Assembly: GCA_916700875.1 (NCBI GenBank)
Contig: CAKAKS010000039.1
Span: forward strand, 29,186,794-29,250,793
Reading direction: 5' to 3'
DNA: 64,000 nucleotides
Origin: Sebastes aleutianus
Taxonomy: Eukaryota; Chordata; Actinopteri; Perciformes; Sebastidae
Shown: positions 48,726 to 61,711 of the stretch, in pieces
Position numbering within the stretch: position 1 is the stretch's first letter
Layout: the number at the start of each line of letters is the position of its first letter
Notes under the pieces: generated by a model
The model's input: only the letters and a program-made list of their open reading frames with translations
What the model was told of the DNA's origin: nothing
The model's database searches: none
Program-made: the position numbers and the translations under genes

Positions 48726-51044
48726 GCTATTATTATTTTTTTATTATTGTATTATTTATAGTTATTCTATTATCCACCTTACAACACAAGTATCAAATCG
48801 ATGGGTGAATAGGAGGCAGGACTGACAGATTCTGTTCCTCTCCATGTCGGTGAAATCAACAGAATGAATAAACGGACTATCTACATGGAGCAAGGCTGCT
48901 GTTAAAATACAGTGTGTCTATAAAATGCCAATCCAGACAACTCCCGCTGCCCACTCAACAGGGTACAAGTCTTTTACTGTGGCCTGAGAAAGATTAGTGA
49001 TACTGTCTCAAACACAGATATTGTACACTCTCACATTTTTTTCTCTTGGTTGTGTCAGGATTTGCTTAACAATAACCAGAAATAGAGAGCGTACAGTCAA
49101 ATACCAGACACAAAGAAATACTCAACTCAAAACGATGTCGGATAAAGCAAAGTAAAGAGGAAGAGGGAGTAAATGAACCCTTGAAAAAAACAGTGAAAGT
49201 GTTTCTCCACAGTGCTGGTCTGGACACATGTGGACCATTATAGGTACACACCAGTATGAGTCAGTTAGGTGGTGAAGTTTGTGAGCTGGTAAAGTGGAAG
49301 GAAGAGAGACGGAGAGAAAGAAAGAGATTGAACAAGAGAGATTCAGAGCAAGAGGGAGAAATCACTTTTTGAGGGGGGGTGGGAGGGGGATGGAGGGGTG
49401 TTGAGAAAGAAGGGGAGGAGAGATTAGCGTCATTAAAGAGCCCTAATCCTCTGACTAGCGTGGCTGGCGCTAAAATGGAGGATCACACGGCTTTTTAACG
49501 GCGCCTTTGTCAGTCGGCCGCGAGGGGACCTGGCAAGACAAGGCCGAATGGCAAACTGGGAGAAACTGGAGGGTGGGGGGGGGAGCGGAGAAAATTTCAA
49601 TGAAAAGTTAAATTAGAGAAGAATCCTCGAGAGAAGATGAGGAGGATGGATGGTTGCGGGAGAGGGAGTGGGGGGGGGATTGGAGAGGAAAAAAAGAGGG
49701 AGAAAAAGTAGTTGAGAAAAAAAAAAGGAGAAACAGGCAGGAGCAGGCGGACGCCGACACACGCTGTTCCTACCCCCGTCTCCTCCTCCTCCTCCTTTCT
49801 GTTCTTCTCTGGCGAATGAAAACGAACGAGAGGAGCGGAGTGGAGGACCACAGGGCCCCAGCCGCTCCGCTGCCGCTTTATCTCTCACACTGCAGTCCTC
49901 TCCTTTTCCCATCCATTCCCTCTATCCTTCATCCCTCCCTCTGTCCCCAGCAGTCCCTCTACTCTTCTGTCTTCATCTCTCTTCCACTACCTCCCTCCCT
50001 CGCTCCCTCCCTCCGTCAGCTTTCATGTTGTTACTCATTATAGCGCTGACATCTCTCCCTCCGTCCCTCCGTCTCTCCAACAGCCTCTCCCCTACTGGTG
50101 TTGGCCTTCACCCCCGTGTCTCGGCCTGGACGGGACCGAGGGAGAGAGGAGGGAGGGGGGGGGAGACGTTCCAGATGGACAGACTCTGAACTCCAGAGGA
50201 GAGGGAAGAGATGGCGGTATGAAAGGGGGAGACAAGAAAGAAGAGGAGAAGAGGAAACCGGGGGTCTGTAATAAGAAAGACCAGAAAGGAACTAAACGGG
50301 ACCGCCTGAGTCTACCTGAAAACGACACACAAACACGCGTATGCAAACAACACACACACACACACACCCTCCCTGCGTGTCTCTCTAATAGGCCAGACAG
50401 TGTGGCAACGTGTGGAGGACACAGCCTTGGTGAAGCACTCTAATGAAGAGACACACACGCTGATCAATCTCTCTTCATGTTTCTGCCTCCCCCATCTACT
50501 TCCCCCCTATCTAAACTCAGTTGCTTTGTCATGACTGTCACACAGAGGGACAAAAACATCAAAGCAGCGGAGTTTAGAACTCTTAGTCAAATAAACTTTA
50601 GAGACTATTGTGATCTTCAGATGTAATGATTATTAACTCAACCGTTGCAAAAATGTAAGAACAAAAACCAGGAGGCATATTTTAAATATCGCATATGTCC
50701 AAATTTTCTGCTGGCTACCGGCCATGAGGTTGTAAAAACTGACGAGGTAAATGACTCGACGGTGCTGACACGGAACCGACGCTCAAGAACATTAGTTCAA
50801 TTAGTTCGCTCCGGATAACAGCGTCTACTAAATGCCTGAAATGGAAATATAATCCATGTATGTTGTGCTTTCTCTCGTTTCTGTTGCTTTGATGTTGGAA
50901 TCAAAGGAGCTCAGCTGGTAGCAGCAAAAAGGTTCCGGCTCCCAGCGCTGCTACTACAAGTGCTAAAGCTGCTACTACTATCTACGTTTACATGCAGAAA
51001 TGCAGAATACACAAAGTGATCTGACAAGTTAAACATACAATTAA
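48726..51044. other. 5' intron sequence, possible conserved block at 49420-49565
   Basis: No gene. 49420-49565 (TTAGCGTCATTAAAGAGCCC; GGCTTTTTAACGGCGCCTTT; GGCAAGACAAGGCCGAATGG) is unique and GC-rich among purine tracts, a regulatory-element candidate by composition only. 49570-50200 is mostly strand-asymmetric GA/CT simple sequence. Confidence 0.35.
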
Positions 51045-51580
51045 AGGAACAGTGTGTAACATTTAAAAAATGGAGAAATGGAATATAATATTCATTCAAT
51101 ATTCAACTATGTTTTCATTAGTGTATAATCACCTGAAACTAAGAATCCTTTCGTTTCCGCTAGCTTAGAATGAGCCCTTCATACTGTATCTACATAGGGA
51201 GTGGGTCGTCTTCACGGAGTCCACCATGTAGCTCCACCATGTTTCTACATTAGCCCAGAACGGACAAACCAAACACTGGCTCTAGAGAGAGCCTTTTACG
51301 TTTTTACGTTACCTGAAGGCCACCGTAGTTTTCCGTTTGTGAAACTGTAGTAACATGAGCCACAGAGTGCAAAACGGTGGTACTGTTAGCCAACGTCTGA
51401 CTTTCATTGTTCCTAAAGTAGAGTTATTGTAGTAAGGATGGCCTCTGAGTGAGGCGAACGGTGTTACCAAGGTTTTGCACTCGGTGGCTCACGTTAGCGC
51501 AGTCTTGGAAAGGGAGGAGTGAGCGGAGGGGTACCCAGTTGGTTGCAATCTGCAACCACACCACTAAATGACTGTGAAAA
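51045..51580 (+). mobile_element. teleost dispersed repeat, right end lost
   Basis: Starts TTAAAGGAACAGTGTGTAAC and contains GTGTATAATCACCTGAAACT, AGCTTAGAATGAGCCCTTCA and GGTTGCAATCTGCAACCACA, a repeat I recognise as common in teleost introns. The expected inverted end (a 'acacactgttcctttaa' sequence) is missing, so this copy is truncated. Confidence 0.6.
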
Positions 51581-51614
51581 TTAAGTACAATTTCCTTAAG
51601 ATGACAAACATTCC

Positions 51615-52066
51615 AAGGGCTGTCAAAGTTGATACAATAATAATGCATTAACACTTATTTGTTTTAATGCCACTAATTTCCTTAACGCATTAACGCAACT
51701 TGCCATTTTTAGGTTGGTATGGGCTCATGACATACTAGCTTGTCAAGAAGGAGGCTAAATAACGCTCCGAACTTGCGCTAAATTTTGGCGAGGAAAAACT
51801 GGCATGGCCATTTTCAAAGGGGTCCCTAGACCTCTGACCTCAAGATATGTGAATGAAAATGGGTTCTATGGGTACCCACGAGTCTCCCCTTTGTTTTGTG
51901 TTGTTTATTGATTTCCAATAATAAATATATACTTATATTTTTTGCATATTTGCATATTAAATACTTGACAAATCTCCCTTTAAGATACATTTTGAACAGA
52001 TAAAAAAAACGTGTGATTAATTTGCGATTAATCGTGATTAAATATTTTAATCGATTGACAGCCCTA
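51615..52066 (+). mobile_element. TAGGGCTGTCAA hAT-like MITE, copy 7 (internally deleted)
   Basis: Starts AAGGGCTGTCAAAGTTGATA, ends ATCGATTGACAGCCCTA; 452 bp, missing the segment around CCCACTTTATGATAATCACA through the DNA near CTGTTGTTGCC. Flanks do not match. DR1 degenerate by one base (AGACCT). Confidence 0.87.
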
Positions 52067-52949
52067 GTTTAAATATTCTCGTATCAAAAGGAATTATCAA
52101 AGGTCTTACCATACCTTTCATCCTAACTTTAATTCAGAATAAGCATGGAATGTCCTTATTAAGGTTTACACACAAAAAAGAAGAAATGATGCTAACAGAG
52201 CGGTTACTCCAAATATCAACAGCTCAGTGTAAACCTTTGTAATTGTGTCATGGAAACCTGCTAGTTAAATGCATGTATTCACCTTGGGTTTAGCTGTCTA
52301 CCTGCTCAAATGTAAATCCTTCTATCAGCCCGTCTTTCTCTTCCTTAAACCTACCTCCCCATCTGACCATCTAACTCTCCTTTCCACCTTTCTGTTTGGC
52401 CATCGGCCCAGACCTGCACCTTTCCCAGCGAGACCCCTGCTGACCTCCTATCCCTCCATCCCACTCTCGCTTCATCCCTCCTTCCACGGCTCCCCAGGCC
52501 CCCTCCGATGGCCCCAGGCTGCCCCAGGCGTGCACACACACACACACAGCCCCAGACTCACCATAGGGGGCAGAAAAACAACTTCCACCCTTGGCTCTCT
52601 CTGGGCAGCCAGGCACACACTCGCTCTTATTTTTTTTTCTCTCTCTCTCTCACACACAAACACAATTAGAGTGTAATTCACTATCCAATACTGAGTTAAG
52701 TTTGATGCAAAAGAGGCACACACTTATTTGTCATCATTTCTCAAGCTCCAGTTCCACATTTTTTGTAAAGAACATCCTGCAGGTTAACATAATAGCTGCT
52801 GCATCCTTTTGATTCATGCTGAAGCTTGTTTAGTCAGGCGACAGCTTGAATCTGAAGCAAGATTTGTGTATTTTGCCTGTTAAGAGGTGGGACTGCACAA
52901 CTAACAGAGGCTGTTCAAAAGCTGCTTATTACTTTATTTTGGTGTAATG
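52067..52949. other. 5' intron sequence, nothing recognised
   Basis: CT-rich region at 52330-52500, (AC) run at 52533-52548; no gene or element. Confidence 0.5.
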
Positions 52950-53622
52950 CAGTAGTTCTCAAAGTGTGTGACGCGCCCCCTAGTGGGGCGCAGAGGCATG
53001 ACAGGTGGGGCGTGCGTGACCGGGGGGTAAACGTGATGCGGAATTAGTGTTTTGACGTTGCGATCTTTTCCACGGCGGAACAGAGACAAATCGGCTATTG
53101 CAATTGTGTTCATTCAGACCAGACAGATAATCTGCAGGTTTACAGAATGGACAGATATTTGATCAAAAGAAAAACTGACGGTGCTTCGGAGACGAACAAC
53201 ACAACATGCTCAGCTGATGGTAACCAAAAGAAAATATACCAATGTAGGGCTGCAGCGAGTAATTCAAAGCTTCTTTCATAACGTTGACATTCAAATTATT
53301 GTTATTAATAACTTACAGAAACATTGTCTTCCACCTTCTCTTCCCCCCTCTCTCTCTCAAACACACACACACACAGAGCGAGCGACACTACGCTCAGTCC
53401 GTTTCTGTAATTGCCTCAGTCTAAAGTCCAAAAGTCAAACATTTTTGAAAAAAGATGTAATAATTTCCAACATGTCTTTATCCAATGAAATATTCTGCTT
53501 CAGTCCATATTTGTTGGCGTTTTGCCTTTCAAAAACAACATTTTCACTTACATTCATTTTAGTATAAATAGTAATGAATGCGGTGGGAGATGAGGAGAGA
53601 CTAGGGTGTATGAGAACCACTG
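52950..53622 (+). mobile_element. hAT element with transposase-start relic and perfect 8-bp target duplication
   Basis: Starts CAGTAGTTCTCAAAGTGTGT and ends GTATGAGAACCACTG (inverted ends). Flanked exactly by GTGTAATG (52942-52949 and 53623-53630). 673 bp. Inside, a Met-start frame at 53147 gives MDRYLIKRKTDGASET, the kind of N-terminus found in hAT (SCAND3/ZBED-like) transposases, stopping after 44 codons. The element is therefore a deletion derivative of an autonomous hAT. Confidence 0.93.
53147..53281 (+). pseudogene. N-terminal relic of a hAT transposase
   Basis: 44 codons plus stop: MDRYLIKRKTDGASETNNTT, then a CSADGN segment and stop. Only the start of the protein survives; no RNase-H-like catalytic domain or dimerisation domain is present. 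Homology is judged from the characteristic MD(K/R)(F/Y)L-(I)-(K/R)RK start and position behind the 5' terminus. Confidence 0.6.
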
Positions 53623-53949
53623 GTGTAATGCATGACGTATGAAGGAGCCATAACAATAATAGTGACCATAATGACCCACTCATTAGCTTTACAACTGTAC
53701 TATAATCATCCGAGTCTTTTTTTTTTTTTCAAAATACTCTACATGCTGCATGGGATAGTTAGACAATAGAAAACAAGAAAGCTCCCTACCTATCTCTGTG
53801 ATTACTATATGAGTTGGCATGGCAACCGAGAATACAGAGAGCCACATTTTCATACTCTGTTCCACAGGAAATCCTCACAAGTGACCACTTTCTGTTCTTG
53901 TAGGGACATTTTGATCTCATGCGATGGTAACAACATGGCCTACACACAA

Positions 53950-53988
<39 letters not shown>

Positions 53989-54717
53989 AAAGTGTGCAAA
54001 ATGCATCCACAATACGGTTGGATGTTAACTGGGTGCAGCGGTTCAGACATTATGCACACGGCTGCAACCCTGGCCTGTGCTTGGAGGACCCGTAGTCCTC
54101 TGCTGCTGTCCTTGTAGCACACGTGGGACACAGTCTGTCGGGACAATCATACACATACGCTCCGCAGCGAGGACAGACAGAGAGGACGATACGGCAGTCT
54201 GTCCGGGGCTTGAGCCCTTGAGGACACGATGGATGGACACACACACACATGCATTCACACACACACTAAGCAGGCTGTGGGGACCCTCACCTTCTGCCCT
54301 GGGAATGGGTCCGGCTGCTTTGGACGCTTTTGGGCGCCAACTGCTCCATATGGGCAGTGTGTGTTTGTGTGTGAGTGTGAGTGTGTTTGAGGGCAGAAGG
54401 TTAGGGGCAGGGGGCTAAGGATGGGGGTGGGTGGACAGTGAGCTGGCAGATGACAAGTTTGTCCCGACCACACAGCAAAATATACTGTATACAAATACAA
54501 CACACACATAGAACGTACATAGAACAGCGCAACATTCAAAGACAAGGTCAGTGAGGGTTTATCTGAAACGTTGGACTATGTAGAAACAGACAAGCTTACT
54601 GAATTTTTTTAACTTTGTCTCAAGCGTCTTTAAAATGCAAAATATTATCTTTAGGTCATCTATTCGGACAAGAAAAAAACTCCACAAACAAACTTTAATG
54701 AAAAAAAGCAATATTAT
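53623..54717. other. 5' intron sequence, nothing recognised
   Basis: (AC)n at 53951-53981; otherwise unique-looking. The open frames on both strands near 54040-54420 have no domain features and lie in CA-rich sequence. Confidence 0.5.
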
Positions 54718-55248
54718 GTTCCTGCAATAGAGGAGGCTGCAGTTTCAGGACCACATTTCTAGAACCCTAGTTAGAAATAGCCTACATGAAATGACCACGA
54801 CCTCTTAAAGCTGCATTACAAGTAATGTGTTAAATGACGTGCCGCCGCCACAGAAACAATTTAGGTCTAGGCAACAAAACTACTTGATTAGGTTTAGGAA
54901 AGAAAAGATCATGGTTTGTGTTAAAATAAGTAACGTGACATTTATGTTATTAACCTTTGCAAACTGCTTCACTTTGTACAGCGGAGGACGACAGAACAAA
55001 AAGGTCTCAACGACTCCTGAGAAAACTAAATAGAAATCACATGTTATTGAGATTTGACTGGCTGATAACTCATATTGTGTAAACAGGCAGTCAGCACAGT
55101 TTAATTATTATGATTATTTAAACTTAATTCAAATGGTAAAACGATGAGCATTTACACTAAAGACAGTAGGCTTCGTGAAAACTATGGTCCTTTAAATGCG
55201 GCCTTAGGACTGCGTTCCTGAAACTGCAGCCTCCTCTATGGCAGGAAC
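54718..55248. mobile_element. element with ~33-bp terminal inverted repeats
   Basis: Left end GTTCCTGCAATAGAGGAGGC + TGCAGTTTCAGGA; right end TCCTGAAACTGCAGCCTCCT + CTATGGCAGGAAC: inverted repeats with a single mismatch. The interior (about 54855-54925) contains an AGGTTTAGG-family fragment, either captured or nested. The near-identical ends suggest a fairly recent element; superfamily unknown. Confidence 0.8.
54855..54925 (+). repeat. AGGTTTAGG-family fragment inside a TIR element
   Basis: AATTTAGGTCTAGGCAACAA followed by AACTACTTGATTAGGTTTAG and GGTTTGTGTTAAAATAA, matching the core of copies A and B. Confidence 0.7.
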
Positions 55249-55349
55249 GTGCTCGTCAAAAAAAAGGGAGAAACCTCAAGAGGAACAGCAGAAGTACAAA
55301 TTGTTTTATTACTTGTTTAGTACTTTAACATCAATAATGTTTTAAAACT

Positions 55350-55730
55350 AGAAATACCGCCTCATGGTTGTACGCCTCCGTCAAGCGGTCAAGTTTCAGT
55401 TTACATCCATGTCTGTCCAAAATGTCATCACTTCATCATTTTATCCTGTCAGTCATTTGTGTAAAATTGTCATAATTAGCATTTTAATTCTTGAGTTATG
55501 GCACAATATGTGTTTTGTGGGGTCACAGTGACCTTGACCTTTGACCACCAAAATTTAATCAGTTCGTCCATGTGTCCAAGTGGACGTTTGTGCCAAATTT
55601 GAAGACATTCCCTCCAAGTGCTCCTGAGATATCGCGTTCACGAGAATGGACCAGACGGACGGACGGAGTGAAGGACAACCCGAAAACATAATGCCTCCGG
55701 CCACAGCTATTGCCGCTGTCGAGGCATAAA
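55350..55730 (+). mobile_element. abundant teleost dispersed repeat (class uncertain)
   Basis: Contains CTAGAAATACCGCCTCATGG, GTGACCTTGACCTTTGACCA, TGTGCCAAATTTGAAGACAT, TCCTGAGATATCGCGTTCAC, (GGAC) runs and CATAATGCCTCCGGCCACAG, ending GAGGCATAAAAA. I recognise this as a high-copy teleost interspersed repeat but cannot name its class with certainty (LINE tail or SINE-like). Confidence 0.6.
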
Positions 55731-58083
55731 AATGTAATTGGGCATATCCAAATTCAAATTAATTTTTTCAGATGAGAACAAATATTCAAGGAAGTATTTT
55801 AAACACCTGTGTTATGATGGTTGTCACGCATACTGGTTCCCACTTCTCAAATGTGAGGATTTGCTGCTTTGTCTAAACTGAATATCTTTGAGTTTGGGAC
55901 TGTTAGTTGGACTTTGTTGGATTGGGGGGAAATGTGATAGCCATTTTTTTTCACTATTTTCTGACATATAACAGACTAAAGGATCGAGAAAAGTCAAGCA
56001 AGAATGTCAAACATGTTCTCAAATGTAAGGATTTGGTGCTTTTCTTTGTCTTTTACTGTTGGCTGGACTAAACAATGATCAATTAAGTCATGGTTGCACT
56101 CTCAATATGAGGGTGTGAAAATTAAGAAAATAATAATAAACCCAAAATAATATCCCTCTCTTACTATTTAGTGCCAGTCTACCATACCAATACCACATCG
56201 TGCTTTCCCCATTCCTCAAACACACAGCCAGAAGACATTCACATACATTCAACAACACACAGTCTGTCTCTCTCACCCACACAAACATACACCATGTGGC
56301 AGAGGAGGGCTGGCATCTGCTTCCTCTTACCACACTTCCCTCTTTTTCTTCATCCTCTCTCTTTTCAAACTCTTTCTCCGCAAGCCTTTTATCTCACTGT
56401 GCCCTGATTTCCTCCGATTATTAACTTCATCTCTTCTTTTAGCTCTGGTCCAAACATGGAGCAAGGCACTATAACCGTGACGGGTTAGTGGTCCTATGCC
56501 ACCGTGTAGGACGTTCCTCATCTCTCCCTCCTCCATCCCGCTCTCCGTCCATCTCGTCTGCTGTTTGTTCACTCGCTCGCTCGCTCAGAAATGAGAACCA
56601 GCTGTCAGGCGGAGTGTTAGATAAACAACAACACCATGCCAACGCACACATTCACTACACTGCATATGCACACATGCTTGCGTGAAGAAGACGCACACAC
56701 ACACACAAACACACACAAAGCGGTTTGTTCCCATTGTGTGCACGCCGGCGGCTATATCATCTATTTATAAGAATGAGGTTTGGTGGACTGACAGACCGCT
56801 CACTAACCTAGAAACACATTCACCTGAGTCAAACACACACACACACACACACACACACAGTTCTCATACCTTCACACTCGTAAACGCACACACTCATGCC
56901 CATAAAGAGGCCCTTGGATGTTTACGGAAATACCCACAGAAGTACCCACATAACTGCAATAACACGCATACAGTTATGAATGATAACAGCGGAGTTATAT
57001 TTCAAAGTATTATTAGTGCTACCTTGTGAATAATGATGGACAAATTAGTGCTTAGCGAGAATATACCGTTAGCTTCATGTGTGCATTCGTCATCTGCTAC
57101 AAATGGATGTGATTGATCTACAGATGTATCAACAACATCACTCACACACACAAGTCCTCACACATTCACCTACGCGTACGTGGGACTTATAAATAAGTGA
57201 TGTATGGCAGCTGGAGCTCGCTGTTCAAAACACACTGTTACACACAAATACACAGGTAAACAAACAAACCCATCTTTTTGTATATGTAGTACAAAAACAC
57301 AGGTTGTTTTTTTTTAACTTGCAAAGCCTCTCCATCTAGAGCAAAATAACTGAAGCGCTGCAGGTTTATAAACTGCCGAGAGATGGATTTGAGGAGGAAA
57401 TGAGGGGAGGGAGAGACAGAGAGGCAATGTGGCTCCTGAAGTTCCCATGGGAGAGTGGTAGAGGGGGGTCCTGTGCCCAGGGGAAGCCCGAGAGCAAGCT
57501 GCGAGAGGCGGGTACCGCCTGCACGCAAGCTCCCCTTCCCTCCCTTCCCTTCTGGAGGACGGCATCCTGGACAGCCCCCTACTCACAGCTCCTAAACCCC
57601 CCATGAGAGAAATACATGCACATGCACACACGCACATGCACGCACACACACTGAAGAGAAGTCCCCGGGGGAGGAGCAGAGCAGAGCAGAACACCTGGAC
57701 CTGCCATTAGTGACACACTCAGGGATTAGAGGCACAGACGGCAAGAGAGGTGGAGAGAGAGAATGCACACTGGGATAGACGCGCACACACACACACACAC
57801 ACTATACATACAGAATGTAATATGCATAAAGATACACGTGCAAGCACTAACAAATGGCAACTGAACCAAGATAAGGAGGAGAAAAACGTGGAGAATTTAA
57901 AGCTCAGTTTTATCACATGAACTTGAACAAAGGTGTTTTTGCTTGTGATTCATTCACCCACAAAAACATCAACTGTACAGACGTTAGCTGTAGTGAGCTG
58001 TGTGTGTGTGTTTGTGTACGTTTTTTGTGATTTTGTGGTGTTTCTACTCTACTGTTTATAAGTACTCACATTAATACATATTT
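55731..58083. other. 5' intron sequence with CA-rich tracts
   Basis: No gene. (AC)n at 56836-56859 and 57784-57802; CT-rich 56330-56560. 56995-57110 is unique and AT/GC balanced. Nothing else recognised. Confidence 0.5.
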
Positions 58084-59192
58084 TAGAGCTGCATGATTAA
58101 TCGATTAGTTGTCAATAGGGCTGTCAAAGTTAACGCAATAATAACACGTTAACGCAAATTTGTTTTAGCACCATTAATTTCTTCAACGCTCGATCTTTTG
58201 TGGGGTTGTAGTGGGCTCAGTTTTAAACCTAGGGTAAAGATACTGGCATCATATGAAACTAGAAAAACCAAAGGAATCCATTGGTACCAATCATGTCATA
58301 CTAGCTTGTCGCAAAGGAGGCTAAATAATGCCCCAAACTTACGCTAAATTTTGGCGAGGAAAAACTGGCATGGCAATTTTCAAAGGGGTCCCTTGACCTC
58401 TGACCTCAAGATATGAGACTGTAAATGGGTTATATGGGTACCCACGAGTCTCCCCTTTACAGACATGCCCACTTTATGATAATCACATGCAGTTTTGGGC
58501 AAGTCATAGTCAAGTCAGCACACTGACACACTGACAGCTGTTGTTGCCTGTTGGGCTGCAGTTTGCCATGTTATGATTTGAGCATATTTTTTATGCTAAA
58601 TGCAGTACCTGTGAGGGTTTATGGACAATATTTGTCATTGTTGTGTGTTGTTAATTGATTTCTAACAAAACAAATATACATACATTTGCATAAAGCAGCA
58701 TATTTGCCCACTTCCATGTTGATAAGAGTATTAAATACTTAACAAATCCCCCTTTAAGGTAAATTTTGAACAGATACAAAATGTGTGATTAATTTGTAAT
58801 TAATCACGAATAACTATAGACAATCATGAGATTAATCACGATTGAATATTTGAATCGATTGACAGCTCTAGTGGGCAACTATTAAATTAATCAACAACTA
58901 TTTTGATAATCGATTAATCGGTTTGAGTAATTGAGTAATAAGTCAAAATTCTCTGATTCCAGCTTCTTAAATGTGAATATTTTCTGGTTTCTTTACTCCT
59001 CTATGACAGTAAACTGAATATATCTTTGGGTTGTGGACAAAACAAGACATTTCAGGACGTCATCTTGGGCTTTAAGAAACACTGATCAACATTTTCTGAC
59101 ATTTTATAGAACGAACAAACAACTAATCGATTGATAGAGAAAATAAACGACAGATTAATTGACAAGGAAAATAATCGTTAGTTGCAGCCCTA
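58084..59192 (+). mobile_element. TAGGGCTGCAAC-type hAT-like MITE, interrupted by copy 8
   Basis: Starts TAGAGCTGCATGATTAATCG and ends ATCGTTAGTTGCAGCCCTA. Flanks ACATATTT / AAGTATTT agree at 6 of 8. The TAGGGCTGTCAA copy 8 (58116-58870) interrupts it 32 bp from its left end; without the insert it is about 350 bp, matching 30137-30474. Confidence 0.85.
58116..58870 (+). mobile_element. TAGGGCTGTCAA hAT-like MITE, copy 8 (nested)
   Basis: Starts TAGGGCTGTCAAAGTTAACG and ends TCGATTGACAGCTCTA. Flanking 8-mers GTTGTCAA / GTGGGCAA agree at 6 of 8. Full length; perfect DR1 at 58394-58406. Confidence 0.9.
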
Positions 59193-60980
59193 AAGTATTT
59201 TATTGTCAAGGTAGTCAAGCACAATGTTCATTTAGTTGTCAAATACTAGTGAATCAATCTGAAAAAAAGTCTGTCAAAATATTTTGTGTATCAAAATGTA
59301 ATCTATAGAAGACAATAAGCTGTCCATGTGCAGGCTTTCCTGTTCATTTCATCTGAAGGCATTTAATCACTCATATTGATTGATTGACTGAGATCTTTAT
59401 AAAAGGCCTGACAGCATTCAAGAACAACATATGGTTTTTGTGTATGGTATAAGGCTCTAATTATATTTTTGTGAGACTCTCCTTATGTATAGTTGTACAG
59501 TACAGTGTGCATGTAGTGTGCAAGTTATGTCCTGGATGGTGTTAGTAATTACACACACATAGAGAAATACAGGTATATACAGTCAGCCACAGTGTGTGTG
59601 TGTGTGTGTGCGTATTATAATTACTCATGTATTAAACCTGTCACTCCCCTGAGAAAGACGATATTACCAGCTGAGGGTCAAGGACAGAGAGAGAGAGAAA
59701 GAGGGAAAGAAAAGGGCAGAGAGGTAAAGGAGACACAATGAGAGAAAGAAAGGGATGTAACGGTGGAAAAGAAACAAGAAATCAGGTGTGGGGTGGAAAA
59801 CGTGCAACACAAACATGCTTTGACACTGAAGTCAAAACTGAAGTCGTTATATCTATGTTCTCACCAAAGCAACCAGACTCCATTGAAAAAAACTGTAATT
59901 TTACCTCGTCTGGTTAGTTCAGATTCACCAAAGTCACACAATAACAGAAACAAACTAACCGATCGAGGCAGCGGTAGACCAGCAACTCCCGCGTTCTGTG
60001 AGGTAAAATTGGTGACTTTGGCAAGAGCATAGATGGATGAAACAGTGTCAGTTCCCCCATATGAAAGTGCTGCCTGACGGCAAGGTAAAACGGTGAAAAT
60101 ATTCTAAATGCAGCTTAAACTTAAACTGATATTGATTTTTATTTTTTTTAGGTGGGCGTTTTTTTTAGGTAGCTAAAATACGTTTTGTGTACACAGAAGC
60201 ACATTGTTCCGTGCAGTAACTCCTGTCTGTTTCTCCAAACTAGGGCACGTCAACCGTCATCTACTGTAGGTAATACACTGACTATGGAAAAGTACTTAAA
60301 AACACCTTAACTATCCCTTTAACATAACTGCTCTGGGATCACAACTTCCGCACTGTCTCACACACACAAGAAAATGTGTTTATGGAAATAAAACAGAGAG
60401 TGCAGGTGCGTATGTTTGCAGGTATGTCTTCATAAGAAGCAGATCAATTCTTATGTCTGTCACTTTCACACACTCCGCAATAAGCTTTTTTTCCCCTCTC
60501 ACAGAAAAGTAGCTGCTTCCAGCTTTTACTTATCAAAAACGCACGGAGAGAAAGAGACATGCATATGCCAACACAAGGTCAGTCCGAAAGGGAATAATCC
60601 CCAAGTATCAAGTTCAGTGTGACAGTGGAGAAGGAGAGGTTTCAAAACAAACCGTCCAGAAAAAGAGGCTCCTGTGTGAATTAGAGACCACACACTGGCT
60701 GCAACAAAGAGCAGCGCTCAGACACACACAGGGAGGGACGCACACACAGAAACAAAGGTGGATTTGGTAAGAAAAAAAAAAAGAGACAAGTGTGTGTGTG
60801 TGCGTGAGTGTGTGTGTGTGTGAGGTGAGTGAGCGAGTGGGTGTGTGTGTGTGAGCTGGTGACATGAAACAGATCAAAGGGGGGGAGAGGTCGGCAGGGC
60901 AGAGAAGGAGAAAGACAGAGAGAGAGAGGCCAGGGGGTCCCGTAATTACAACCTACATCCGCCAAGCTGAGCCATGTGTG

Positions 60981-61026
<46 letters not shown>

Positions 61027-61083
61027 GGTAGTCCAAGCTTGGCTGTGGAATGAAGGAGTGTTTTGAGGGGAAATTGGTCCCTT

Positions 61084-61131
<48 letters not shown>

Positions 61132-61677
61132 CACAACTTTCTTCTTCCCACTGTGACTGCCCAACAGGAAAAAAAAAAAAAAAAAGAAGAAAGACACACA
61201 CAAACATACCGTACGGTTACCTTTACAGACAAAACAACACAAACACTGGGATATGCAAACACCATGTTGAGCAGGTACATGCGCACAAGCATGGCTTCAT
61301 AGCATGCATAAAGTGAAAAATAAAAAAATGTAAAATAATAATGGTAAAAAAAGGTAAAGGTCATTCAAAAGGGAGTCATAAAAAGACACACATGTGAGGC
61401 CCGTATACAGAAAATGGAATACACACAGACACACACACACACACAGTGGGGTTGGGAGTATCTGTGGTGGGGGTGCAGATCAATCGAGACCACTGACTGG
61501 TTGGTCTCGGCAGCAGAAAAGCAGATTGCTCTGGGACCCAAACTATTGTACAGCAACACACTGACTTCAAACGCACACACACATAGCTGTAGATATGCAG
61601 CTGAACATACGCACACACACACACACACACACACACAAAACTAGAACATATGAGCAGAGACAAACTCGGTCTCTGCA

Positions 61678-61711
<34 letters not shown>

